A stretch of DNA of 23,873 nucleotides from positions 1 to 23,873 of the IMG/VR virus record IMGVR_UViG_3300037246_000118; one strand, given 5' to 3'. The translations under genes and the position numbers were made by a program. Of this stretch, positions 16,214 to 23,277 are shown one piece after another; the first letter of the stretch is position 1; each line of letters starts with the position of its first letter. Below the pieces are notes generated by a model. The model saw only the letters and a program-made list of their open reading frames with translations, did no database searches and was not told the origin of the DNA. This DNA comes from a virus.

Positions 16214-16249
16214 AAAGGGGGCCGGGGTCGAGTTACCCCCGACCCCCCT
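16214..16249 (-). terminator. Strong GC hairpin after the major capsid gene (terminator or attenuator)
   Basis: On the minus strand GGGGGTCGGGG pairs with CCCCGGCCCCC (eleven pairs including one G-T) across a 9-base loop and is followed by TTTCTG. It begins about ten bases after the capsid stop codon, in the largest gap within this half of the operon. The T-tract is short, so partial termination or mRNA 3'-end protection is more likely than a complete stop. Confidence 0.7.
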
Positions 16250-16257
16250 GTCTACTT

Positions 16258-17262
16258 CTAGCTGGTTGTCAGATCAGCGACGACGCCCGATGCGTGCGGA
16301 TTGCTGGACCGAAGCGTGTACTCAGCGAGGAGTTCCCGCTTCTCCGCATCACCGGTCTTCGCCAGTGCGAACTGACGGAAGCCTCGGAGGTAGTCCACGG
16401 ACCACATTCGCGGCGTGATGATCAGTGCCGATCGGTCACGCTGGAAGCGATTCGGAACCACACGATGCTCGCCGAAGTCGCTGACGTAAACGTCAACGGC
16501 CGTGACCAGCCGCATGTCCTCGGAGCGATCGAACCGCGTCGTGTTACCCGAGAACGCAGACAGAGCCTGCTTGTTGAAAGGACCCACCATGATGACCGAG
16601 GGGTCCCCTCCCTCCTGCCATGCTTCGCGGATCACTTCCTTCAGGTCGGCTTCCTTGAACGGACGAAGCGCACCACCCTCGACACCCACTGCGGTCGGCT
16701 GGTAGCCATCCGTGGTGGTCGGGGCCGTGCCCGTACGACTCTGCGGTTGGATGTGACCGGAGATGCCAGCCGTCATCCAGGTCTCGTACGGAGTCAGCAG
16801 CGAACCGCTGGTGTCCGTGACGCCGACTGCCGAGATCTGCGTAACTGCGCCAGCCGTGGCACGCGCAGCGATCAGGATGGATTCCATATCCCGCTTCAGC
16901 TCTTTCGCCATCTTTGCGAGCTGGTACGCCATCTCCGACTTTCGACCGGCCTTGTCCACTGCTTCCAACGTCCCGGAGATCACCACGCTCTTGGCACTGA
17001 GCTGAACGCGGTTATCGACACGGATGGACGGAACCACCGCATCGAATCCTGGATCGTCACCTTCGATCGTGGAGTTCGCGAAGTCGGCCGATGCCAAATA
17101 GTCGATCTGCCACTCGTGCAGTCGTCCACTTGTCGCCGTCCCTCGACCGATCATCATCATGAACGGTGTCTCGGTCGGGGAGATGTTGTAGATGATGTCG
17201 GAGAGATCTTCTCTCTGACCGATTGCGTCGAACGTCTCGAACGTATTGGCTGTGATACTCAT
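16258..17262 (-). CDS. Major capsid protein, SU10-like (DUF5309 family), 334 aa
   Basis: The N-terminal part contains EDLSDIIYNISPTETPFMMM followed by IGRGTATSGRLHEWQIDYL, the signature of SU10-type major head proteins, which adopt the HK97 capsid fold. Further family-like segments are a KRDMESILIAARATAG helix (spine helix region), a GGDPSVIMVGPFNKQALSAF segment and a VVPNRFQRDRSALIITPRMW segment near the C-terminus. The length is normal for the family. The ATG overlaps the scaffold stop (TAATG) and GAGGAG lies eight bases upstream, a strong ribosome site that fits high expression. A hairpin follows the stop. This protein forms the icosahedral shell around the scaffold; no fused protease or decoration domain is visible. 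Confidence 0.92.
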   Translation of the reverse strand: MSITANTFETFDAIGQREDLSDIIYNISPTETPFMMMIGRGTATSGRLHEWQIDYLASADFANSTIEGDDPGFDAVVPSIRVDNRVQLSAKSVVISGTLEAVDKAGRKSEMAYQLAKMAKELKRDMESILIAARATAGAVTQISAVGVTDTSGSLLTPYETWMTAGISGHIQPQSRTGTAPTTTDGYQPTAVGVEGGALRPFKEADLKEVIREAWQEGGDPSVIMVGPFNKQALSAFSGNTTRFDRSEDMRLVTAVDVYVSDFGEHRVVPNRFQRDRSALIITPRMWSVDYLRGFRQFALAKTGDAEKRELLAEYTLRSSNPHASGVVADLTTS

Positions 17263-18341
17263 TAAATCATCTCCTCAAAGAGTCGCGCAGCGTCCCTCTC
17301 GTCCCCTGTTGCCTTCAGACGATCAAGATTTTTCTGGGACTGTTTTCTCGCAACCTCCCCAGAGCCCTTTCTGGCACTGGACCGAAGTACATGCTTCGGC
17401 TTTGGTAGGCTGCGAAGTTTGTCGATTTTTTTGGGGGTCTGATTTTTGAGCTTCCGATACTGCGATGCTTCGTATGCAACCAGCAAGTAGCGATGGTCGG
17501 TGATGCCGTTGATCTCTTCCTGCGAAAATCCTGCTTCCGACAGGAAACTCTGTGTATCGCTCATGGCTGTCTGAGCAACAGCGGGATCCTTCCACTCCGG
17601 CTTTTTCGTATGCAGAGTGACCATCTCCTTCTGACGAGTTTCGAGATTTACAGCCTGTGCCTCACCAGCGCGTTGGTGTTCGAGACCTCGCATCTTCTCG
17701 ATCGCTCTCTGGATAAGCTGACCTCGCTCTTGCTGCTTCGATTTCATGATTAGGAACTGCTGCGGATCCTCAACTTCTAGCGTTTTCCAGTTGATGTCCG
17801 AGAATTCCTGCTGCGTGACGTCCAGGAGAACCTGCGTCTGGATCGCCATCTCCTTGACTGTGGCGTCCGTCGTCACGCGCAATTGGGCGGCTTCCGCTTG
17901 CAGCGCCGTCCGCTCTACGGTGAGTTCATCGTGGCTCTTCTGTATTACGGCTGAATTCTTGTAGGTGTCGAGGGCCTTTGCGAGCGGGACGGAAGCACCG
18001 TTCGGGCCTTCTACTTCGAGGTGGTTTAGGAGTTCCTTCTCATCGACTTCGAACATCTTCGCGAGGTCTGACATCGTGCGTACTTCTTCGTCGCCAACCT
18101 CTGCAGACTCCGGATCTTTCTCTTCGCCTTCCGGATCTTTCTCTTCGCCCTCTTCGCCTTCTTCCTTCGCAGCGATAGGCTCTTCGCCTTCCTCGTCTTC
18201 TGGAAGCTCTACCTTCGGCTCTTCTTCGCTGGTTTCCCGAGCATCCTCAGGATTGGCGGGCGGCACGGGTGAGTCGTCTAGTTGTTTTTCTAGCCGACCG
18301 AGAATATCAAGTTCCGGCGTACCCGCTGTCGGGGCTGCCAT
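17262..18341 (-). CDS. Capsid scaffolding protein, 359 aa
   Basis: The gene lies directly before the capsid gene and overlaps it at TAATG. Residues about 30-90 are extremely acidic (Glu/Asp/Pro-rich with EGEEKDPE repeats), residues about 95-300 are predicted helical or coiled-coil with many Gln and Glu, and the C-terminus is strongly basic (KNQTPKKIDKLRSLPKPKHV, then SSARKGSGEVARKQSQKN). An acidic N-terminus, helical middle and basic capsid-binding tail are typical of podovirus scaffolds. It would guide procapsid assembly and leave before or during packaging. The start overlaps the upstream gene by 35 bases with GGAG close to the ATG. No protease motif is visible, so release by exit rather than self-cleavage is likely, as in P22. 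Confidence 0.85.
   Translation of the reverse strand: MAAPTAGTPELDILGRLEKQLDDSPVPPANPEDARETSEEEPKVELPEDEEGEEPIAAKEEGEEGEEKDPEGEEKDPESAEVGDEEVRTMSDLAKMFEVDEKELLNHLEVEGPNGASVPLAKALDTYKNSAVIQKSHDELTVERTALQAEAAQLRVTTDATVKEMAIQTQVLLDVTQQEFSDINWKTLEVEDPQQFLIMKSKQQERGQLIQRAIEKMRGLEHQRAGEAQAVNLETRQKEMVTLHTKKPEWKDPAVAQTAMSDTQSFLSEAGFSQEEINGITDHRYLLVAYEASQYRKLKNQTPKKIDKLRSLPKPKHVLRSSARKGSGEVARKQSQKNLDRLKATGDERDAARLFEEMI
18109..18150 (-). repeat. 21-bp tandem duplication in the scaffold gene
   Basis: TCCGGATCTTTCTCTTCGCC followed by T or C occurs at 18109-18129 and 18130-18150, with one difference. It doubles G-E-E-K-D-P-E in the acidic region of the scaffold and keeps the frame. Confidence 0.85.
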
Positions 18342-18630
18342 CCCACTCCGCTAACTTTCGTTCCCTTTCCGATAATTCTTCGCGCTGCGCCTGCGCTACG
18401 GTGGCCATCTTGCCGGTCTCAATAATGTTCGTCAAGTGCCTATTGAACATGCGCACCGCACATAGCATCCTATACGCTTCTTCACGTACCGCCGACTGAC
18501 TCAGTTCGGAGTCAACCATCTTGCTCGTAAAGTGCAGCTCTATCTTCTCAAGTGCTTCATTTAGAAGGCTATTTTCGAGGAGCTGTCGCGCATTGTGCCC
18601 GCGATGGATCTCTACTTCTTCGTCAGCCAT
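18307..18630 (-). CDS. Conserved helical phage protein upstream of the scaffold, 107 aa
   Basis: The pattern ARQLLENSLLNEALEKIELH, then REEAYRMLCAVRMFNRHLTN, then IIETGKMA is shared with a widespread group of small podovirus proteins encoded between portal and scaffold. These are all-helical and of unknown role. The sequence ends in a polar tail (LAEWDGSPDSGYAGT) whose coding region overlaps the start of the scaffold gene by 35 bases. The ATG at 18630 has only AGAAGG at long distance, so coupling to the upstream gene, whose stop is 12 bases away, may help. An assembly cofactor role is inferred from position. Confidence 0.75.
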   Translation of the reverse strand: MADEEVEIHRGHNARQLLENSLLNEALEKIELHFTSKMVDSELSQSAVREEAYRMLCAVRMFNRHLTNIIETGKMATVAQAQREELSERERKLAEWDGSPDSGYAGT

Positions 18631-18642
18631 AGGTTCGCCCGC

Positions 18643-18843
18643 TTACCTTCTTTGAGGTCGAGGCCCCGTCCGACTTTTTTCTCCGGTGGGGGACCGGGTG
18701 AGAATTCTGTGACGATGCGAAGGGCTTCCGTTCATCGTCGTCCACGCAGACCCAACCGGTATCGCGTGGTTGTGACCATCCTCAGTCGTCGTTCGACGGC
18801 CGATAACCGAATGGTCATGCCCTGCGTTGAAGTTGGTGCGCAT
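18643..18843 (-). CDS. Small His-rich protein with three HxH motifs, 66 aa
   Basis: The start at 18843 overlaps the upstream stop (TGATG) and is preceded by AAGGAAG; a longer frame beginning at 18942 has no such support and I reject it. His pairs occur at residues 9/11 (GHDHSV), 24/26 (GHNHAI) and 43/45 (SHRHRI), each inside a similar short G/S-H-x-H-(S/A/R)-(V/I) context. This suggests an internal repeat that could bind a metal ion, as HxH motifs do in the T4 long-tail-fibre needle. The C-terminus is basic (RTGPRPQRR). The gene lies between portal and scaffold. Similar His-repeat proteins occur in other phage head operons, but I know no established function. Confidence 0.65.
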   Translation of the reverse strand: MRTNFNAGHDHSVIGRRTTTEDGHNHAIPVGSAWTTMNGSPSHRHRILTRSPTGEKSRTGPRPQRR

Positions 18844-19016
18844 CAGTCTTCCTTCTTTTCCTTCTTGCCCAAGAAGCCCTTCATCACCTGCTCGTCGTTC
18901 GCCTTCTCTACTTTCGGTGCTGGCTTTACATCCATCAGACAATTCAGTCTGTCGATCTTCGCCTGCGGATCGCCTGGATTACTGAGAATTTCCATTACTT
19001 CCTTAATCGTCGCCAT
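18843..19016 (-). CDS. Small charged protein, 57 aa, unknown function
   Basis: I chose the ATG at 19016 because GGGAG lies seven bases upstream; a longer frame from 19100 reads only through the portal gene. The protein begins MATIKEVMEILSNPGD, followed by KIDRLNCLMDVKPAPK, and ends in a Lys-rich tail (GFLGKKEKKED). It overlaps the end of the portal gene by 14 bases. It appears helical and soluble. No family is recognised. Because it is encoded between portal and scaffold, it may be an assembly accessory protein. Confidence 0.6.
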   Translation of the reverse strand: MATIKEVMEILSNPGDPQAKIDRLNCLMDVKPAPKVEKANDEQVMKGFLGKKEKKED

Positions 19017-21237
19017 CACCGTCTCCCTTTTGAGAGTTTTCTGCTGCGATTTCCTTCTGTCCTGATATTTGCGCCAACGCAATCTTCTCGTTGGACACAA
19101 TCTTCTCGCGCTCCAGAACCATCTTCTCCTTCATCTCCAGAACGCGGAATTCAGCCATCGCCTTCGACTCGGCCATCTCCAATTGCAGCTTGTTCGCATC
19201 GAGCTGGAGCTGCTTCGCGTTGTCCTCGGAGCGGCGCTTCGTCTCTGCGAGCTTGACCTGATCCTTCCCGTCGGGCTGCGGCGGATCCGGAGGCTGGCCC
19301 TTCGGATCACTGAAGAACAGTTCCGGGTTGGGAAGCTGCATCGCCTCTGCCATCGTAACGCCAGCGCGATACACGTTGTCGGCAGTGACGACGTTGCTGA
19401 GGCCAGCCATCTTCGCACCCTGCTGAACCTGGAGAAGATTCATCAGGTACTGAATGCGTTCTCCAGCCTGTCCGACTCCGAGCCCCACCTGGATCTCGAC
19501 GTCCATCTCGGTATTCCAGGTGGAAGGATCCACCTCCACCCACTCGCCACGCAACCGCATCATCCGATCCTTGATCGGATTCTCGCACATCATCTTGAGC
19601 TGCTTCTTAAACAGATCCTTCACACCCGTTTCGGCGAATACGCGAGCAATCATCTCTACGCGGGCGTATGCGGCGCTCATTACCTGAGAAACGCCCGTAG
19701 CCGTCTGATTCCGGAACGTAGAGGCGTCCAGGCCCTGATTCTGCATCCCCGCACCCGTGCGCATCTGCCGCACGTTTTCGAGGAAATCCATCAGGGTGTA
19801 CGCGGACTGGTTGAACGGCGTGGTTGGAAGAGGGTTGACCATTCCCGGAGCAGAGACCCGAACGACTCCACCCGGACGGCTGGTGAGAAGATCGTCGATC
19901 TCCACCGCCCCCTCCACAACCTCGTATCTGCCATTATTCACCAGATACATATTGTCGAGCATCTGGCGCAAAAGCGTGGACCGGATCAGTTGGAGATCCG
20001 ATACCTGATCGGCGATCGAGAGGCCGAAGAACTTGTGCGGCATCGGGATCGGCGTGAGAGAACTGAACGGTTGCCAGTTGATCTCCTGGTCGTCCAGGAT
20101 GGTGATCGACTGCTCTCCAACCACCGTGATCTTCCGCAACTCCGCGTAGCCGTCGCCGTCTTCGTCGATCCGGACGTAGCACTCCGTAACCCAGATCTCC
20201 CTACTCGCAGGGTCTGTCCGTTCGGCGGTAGTAACGGGGAACGTCTCATCTTCCGACAATCGCTCCGTTCGACCCTGCGAGTATTCTGGAGTGTCGTCTG
20301 AGGGGAGGTTTTCAACGATGTCACGCGGGTATCCCAAGGCGATCAGGTCAGAGACCGTCATCTTCTTGCGATGACCAGTGAACGCCGTCCGGTCATTCAG
20401 CTCGATCGTTCTTCGCGCAATCAGAAACTCTTCCGGCGGCACGAGGTCGATCTTCAGTTCACAGACGGTCTGCGCCTGTCGAACCATCACGTCATGAAGC
20501 ATGACCATGTTGGGCTGACCTGTTTGCGGGTTCATGCCCATCTGGATCTCACCGCGCTCTTCATGCGCGATCGGCTCCATTCGACCGTCCTGCAGCAGGA
20601 GACCGACGCCCTCTTCGGTCAACCCCTTGTACGTCTCAACCTTGGGCTCGTACCGCTCTTCTGCATAGGATTTGACGATGCCGTTCTTCTCCAGCAGTGC
20701 ATCCTTGAACCAGTCATGAAGAACCTGGAATCCACGCTGCTCACAACGGAAATGCTTGTTGATGTACTCGGTGGCTTGCGCTGCGCCCTCTTCGTCCTGC
20801 GGCTTTCGGGGAATGAACTTCGCGGTGATCTGGCCACCTGTAAACATGCGCATCAGCGATGGCATGATCCACTCGATGGTGTCGGCAACGTCCGTTAGGA
20901 TGACCTTGGACCGGCCTTCCACTTCGTTCCCGAAATCTCGACCGTAGTAATAACGAAGCGCCTTCCGACGCTCTTCGCTTACTTGGGATCCAAGGCCACC
21001 CAATGAGTCTTCGATTTCGTGCTGGATGACGGATTTGATCTCGCCTTCGGTCAGCGGGATGATGTCACGGCTGGGTTCGAGTGGATGGGTGTCGCCCATC
21101 GGATCGACGTCGTTCGGGTCGATCTGGAAGAGCGCGCCGCCCTGATCGCGGTCGTAATGCGCGCCACGCTCGTCTTCTCGTTCTGGAAAATCGTTACGAC
21201 GCGCCCCATCGAGGCCCGAAATAGGAGTTGCCGCCAT
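19003..21237 (-). CDS. Portal protein, P22-like, 744 aa
   Basis: The diagnostic stretch is at about residues 90-205: RRKALRYYYGRDFGNEVEGR, then VILTDVADTIEWIMPSLMRM with FTGGQITAKF, then QATEYINKHF and WFKDALLEKNGIVK. Later segments include SLTPIPMPHKFFGLSIADQV followed by LIRSTLLRQMLDNMYLVNNG, and RTGAGMQNQGLDASTFRNQT. All of these fit the large podovirus portal family (P22 gp1 is 725 residues). The last 90 residues form a charged helix (MAESKAMAEFRVLEMKEKMV), comparable with the barrel helix of P22. The protein would form a dodecamer at one capsid vertex, the channel for DNA entry and exit. AAGGGG lies about nine bases before the ATG, three bases after the stop of the 75-residue gene. The first 55 residues are polar and poorly conserved in type, so a shorter start cannot be excluded. 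Confidence 0.92.
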   Translation of the reverse strand: MAATPISGLDGARRNDFPEREDERGAHYDRDQGGALFQIDPNDVDPMGDTHPLEPSRDIIPLTEGEIKSVIQHEIEDSLGGLGSQVSEERRKALRYYYGRDFGNEVEGRSKVILTDVADTIEWIMPSLMRMFTGGQITAKFIPRKPQDEEGAAQATEYINKHFRCEQRGFQVLHDWFKDALLEKNGIVKSYAEERYEPKVETYKGLTEEGVGLLLQDGRMEPIAHEERGEIQMGMNPQTGQPNMVMLHDVMVRQAQTVCELKIDLVPPEEFLIARRTIELNDRTAFTGHRKKMTVSDLIALGYPRDIVENLPSDDTPEYSQGRTERLSEDETFPVTTAERTDPASREIWVTECYVRIDEDGDGYAELRKITVVGEQSITILDDQEINWQPFSSLTPIPMPHKFFGLSIADQVSDLQLIRSTLLRQMLDNMYLVNNGRYEVVEGAVEIDDLLTSRPGGVVRVSAPGMVNPLPTTPFNQSAYTLMDFLENVRQMRTGAGMQNQGLDASTFRNQTATGVSQVMSAAYARVEMIARVFAETGVKDLFKKQLKMMCENPIKDRMMRLRGEWVEVDPSTWNTEMDVEIQVGLGVGQAGERIQYLMNLLQVQQGAKMAGLSNVVTADNVYRAGVTMAEAMQLPNPELFFSDPKGQPPDPPQPDGKDQVKLAETKRRSEDNAKQLQLDANKLQLEMAESKAMAEFRVLEMKEKMVLEREKIVSNEKIALAQISGQKEIAAENSQKGDGDGDD

Positions 21238-21240
21238 GAC

Positions 21241-21468
21241 TTACGCCCCCTTGGGATCTTGCCCAATCTCCAATTCTGCCAATGAATCCGGCAATTTCAC
21301 TTGGGGGACTGTCGTGCCGCCTCTGGTCGTTCGCGCACCACGCTCCAAAACGGACAGCGCCTTCAGCATGAGCTTGACGCTTTTCTCTAATTTGTCCAGC
21401 CGGTCGCGATGCCTGCAGAGGTGTTCGGTGTTGTTGCGAGCCAGGGCCATGGTGGCCTTCGATGACAT
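21241..21468 (-). CDS. Small helical protein between terminase and portal, 75 aa
   Basis: The stop of terL (TAG) is part of the Shine-Dalgarno for this gene (TAGGAG, five bases before the ATG). Residues 15-45 form a basic amphipathic helix (HRDRLDKLEKSVKLMLKALS), probably coiled coil, followed by a polar tail ending LAELEIGQDPKGA. Short coiled-coil proteins at this place occur in other podoviruses; no function is established. It is too short and lacks an evident helix-turn-helix, so I do not call it the small terminase. Confidence 0.6.
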   Translation of the reverse strand: MSSKATMALARNNTEHLCRHRDRLDKLEKSVKLMLKALSVLERGARTTRGGTTVPQVKLPDSLAELEIGQDPKGA

Positions 21469-21476
21469 GGGATCTC

Positions 21477-22793
21477 CTAGACGAGTGCGATCTGCGGGTA
21501 GAGAATTTCTCGCTCTTTGCGGAATTCTCGTAGACCGACAGCAAGGGTGCGCAGTGCGTCAGCGGGGTGAGATGCCCAGTTGTGCAGGGGTTTGTCGCGG
21601 AATAGAGCCTCTCCCCGCGATCCTTCTTCATCCAATACTCGCTCTTTGGTGTACTGCCTGAGACCTTCGAGGCCAATCTCGCAGTTACCTTCGTCAATCC
21701 AAACCTTCGGCAGGAAGAGACGAGTGGCGTTGATCCCATCTGCCAGCGGCAGCTTCGGGACCACGCGCATGTTCAGTCCGAGCTTCCTCGCGATTTCGAG
21801 TCGGCTCTTGCCCGTACCCAGTTCACGAACGGTCGCGTCATGCGGAACCAGATGTTCCTTGTACGTGTACGGTTTTTCGGAGAGGATTTTCGCATAATGG
21901 TCGAGCCCCACACCGGAGCTTTGGTAGTAGTCGATGAGTCGGTGTTCGTGTCCGATGAGTTGGTGGAACCAAATGGCGGTGTAGTCTGCGATCCCCAAGT
22001 CCCAGGAGGTGGTAACCGGTCTTTCGGGCTCATGCGGCACCTTCCCTATGCGATCCTTCTCTACCATATCCCTCAATAGGTCGCCGTAGTAGGCCCCTAC
22101 CAACGGCGCGTCGAACGAACAATAGAATTCCTGCTGTATCAGTTCCTCCGGCATACCCGCTTTGCGTTCGTCTTCTACCGCATCCATGGGAATTGAGTTC
22201 GTCATATCCACGGTCAATCGCTGTGCGAACCATCCGTCGGTCTCTTCAGCCATTTTGAATGTCCGGTAGCCGTGGTTCCGACCCCTGGGCGTGTATATGA
22301 AAACGACCCATCCACCGTTCTCAGCAAGAATTGGTCGGAGGTACTCCCAGACTCGGGGTGGCATGACGGACCATTCGGAGAAGATGATTCCAACGGGGTT
22401 TGCTCCGACAAGTCTATCTGGCTCTTCCGCTCCGATGACTTGGTAAACGGAACCATTCGCGAACCAGAGGGCCATTTCGTCGTCACGTTTTCTGTTGATG
22501 ACTTGTCCGGGTCCGATGTCGTTGGAACCAGGGAAGTGATCCAAGAAGGCCCGACCGTCACGCGTACGCCCCTCCCAGACCACCTTGCGACCCTGACGGT
22601 AGGTAGGAAGGATGTGCCAATACAGTCCCACCCGTTGGAAGATCTGTGTCGCACAGTAGTTGATAGCGAATAGATCTTTCCCAGCTCTTCGGTGCCAAAC
22701 GAGCGCGGCGCGCTTCGTACCCGTTTCCAGTGCTTCCCACGCTGGTTTTTGGTAGTCACGCGGCATCCAATCGTATGGAAGTGTTATGTCCAC
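21477..22793 (-). CDS. terL: Terminase large subunit (packaging ATPase and nuclease), 438 aa
   Basis: The ATPase part shows a Walker A at residues 34-40 (HRRAGKD), a Walker B at about 134-141 (VGIIFSEW, with Ser before the catalytic Glu) and a coupling motif YTPRG at 167-171. The nuclease part shows the RNase H-like first acidic strand SWDLGIADYTAIWF (Asp265), an acidic site at VPHDA (Asp319) and a final NWASHPADALR with Asp412. The length is typical. The enzyme cuts concatemeric DNA and pumps it through the portal. The start codon is GTG at 22793 with GGGGGTAGG upstream, six bases after the stop of the membrane-protein gene; the next in-frame Met is residue 10, which would remove part of the adenine-binding region. 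No small terminase is identifiable in this window. Confidence 0.95.
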   Translation of the reverse strand: MDITLPYDWMPRDYQKPAWEALETGTKRAALVWHRRAGKDLFAINYCATQIFQRVGLYWHILPTYRQGRKVVWEGRTRDGRAFLDHFPGSNDIGPGQVINRKRDDEMALWFANGSVYQVIGAEEPDRLVGANPVGIIFSEWSVMPPRVWEYLRPILAENGGWVVFIYTPRGRNHGYRTFKMAEETDGWFAQRLTVDMTNSIPMDAVEDERKAGMPEELIQQEFYCSFDAPLVGAYYGDLLRDMVEKDRIGKVPHEPERPVTTSWDLGIADYTAIWFHQLIGHEHRLIDYYQSSGVGLDHYAKILSEKPYTYKEHLVPHDATVRELGTGKSRLEIARKLGLNMRVVPKLPLADGINATRLFLPKVWIDEGNCEIGLEGLRQYTKERVLDEEGSRGEALFRDKPLHNWASHPADALRTLAVGLREFRKEREILYPQIALV

Positions 22794-22798
22794 CTAAC

Positions 22799-22966
22799 CT
22801 ACCCCCATATCAGATAGATTACGCTGAAACAAAAAACGGTCAGGATCATCAGCTTCGGAATACTGACCTTCTCTTCCTTGTATACGCGATACGGTATCGG
22901 TTTTCCTGGCTTGCAGTTTTGAATGTCTTTGCGCTGCACCATCACCCAATCCGAGTCCGCGCCCAT
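22799..22966 (-). CDS. Small single-span membrane protein, 55 aa
   Basis: The start at 22966 has AAGGA close upstream, nine bases after the upstream stop; a longer frame from 23014 lies in the previous gene and is rejected. Residues 1-35 are polar with net positive charge near the membrane (GKPIPYRVYKEEK), and residues 36-54 form one hydrophobic helix (IPKLMILTVFCFSVIYLIWG) that ends the protein. This is a tail-anchored layout with the N-terminus probably in the cytoplasm. It could be a holin-like or superinfection-type protein, but no lysis gene is adjacent and I do not assign it. The first 24 bases around its start closely repeat a stretch in the partial gene at the right edge. Confidence 0.6.
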   Translation of the reverse strand: MGADSDWVMVQRKDIQNCKPGKPIPYRVYKEEKVSIPKLMILTVFCFSVIYLIWG

Positions 22967-22972
22967 AGAGTC
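22949..22972 (-). repeat. 24-bp repeat copy 1, covering the start codon of the membrane-protein gene
   Basis: It matches 23683-23706 at 21 of 24 positions. The shared core on the minus strand is ATGGGCGCGGAC-N-CGGAT, followed in both places a few bases later by ATGG(G)TGCAGCG. Confidence 0.7.
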
Positions 22973-22974
22973 CT

Positions 22975-23277
22975 TCAAAACACCTTCTCCTCGTCGAGCT
23001 TGTGGTCGCCGCACCAGTCAGTCAGCTTCATCGCAGGCCAACCGTCGAGCGTCGGCGCGTGCTTGCGACACCTACCGACCTTCACCTCACCCTGCTCGGG
23101 CACCTTCTCGACGAAGTGCATACACGTCGAACACTTCATACCCTTGCTGCGGTGCTTCCAGTTGTCTTCGGATCCTATCACGACGGTGCCTCCTGGAAGC
23201 GTACGGTCTTCGGATCCTATCACGACGGTGCCTGGAAGCGTACGGCCGCTACCTTCGGTGCTCTTTTGCTGGCCCAT
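22975..23277 (-). CDS. Cys/His-rich (probable zinc-binding) small protein, 100 aa
   Basis: The C-terminal half has C49, C52, H54, C70, H73, C89 and H92 in the order CSTCMHF, then GRCRKHAP, then GWPAMKLTDWCGDHK. This C..C.H / C..H / DWCG arrangement recurs in small uncharacterised phage proteins and probably holds one zinc ion. The N-terminal 38 residues contain a tandem duplication: RTLPGTVVIGSED followed by RTLPGGTVVIGSED. The ATG overlaps the stop of the Acb2-like gene as TAATG, so the two are translated together. No catalytic motif is visible; nucleic-acid or protein binding is possible. The adjacency to a counter-defence gene makes an accessory role worth considering, but that is inference. 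Confidence 0.7.
   Translation of the reverse strand: MGQQKSTEGSGRTLPGTVVIGSEDRTLPGGTVVIGSEDNWKHRSKGMKCSTCMHFVEKVPEQGEVKVGRCRKHAPTLDGWPAMKLTDWCGDHKLDEEKVF
23165..23245 (-). repeat. 42/39-bp tandem duplication inside the Cys/His gene
   Basis: Copy 1 is 23165-23206 (42 bp) and copy 2 is 23207-23245 (39 bp). They are identical except for one 3-base indel that adds a Gly. Such near identity, including third codon positions, shows a recent event. Confidence 0.9.

Noticed and set aside
16294-17265. 323-codon open frame on the plus strand
   Set aside because: It mirrors the major capsid gene almost end to end; the capsid frame is certain.
18844-18942. N-terminal extension of the HxH protein (start at 18942)
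   Set aside because: It lies in the upstream 57-residue gene and has no ribosome site; the ATG at 18843 has AAGGAAG and overlaps the stop.
19017-19100. N-terminal extension of the 57-residue protein
   Set aside because: It overlaps the portal C-terminus out of frame; the ATG at 19016 is preceded by GGGAG.
19069-20301. 410-codon open frame on the plus strand
   Set aside because: It lies fully antisense to the portal gene, whose frame has clear family motifs. The plus-strand product is Leu/Arg/His-rich without any recognisable domain, typical of a mirror frame in GC-rich coding DNA.
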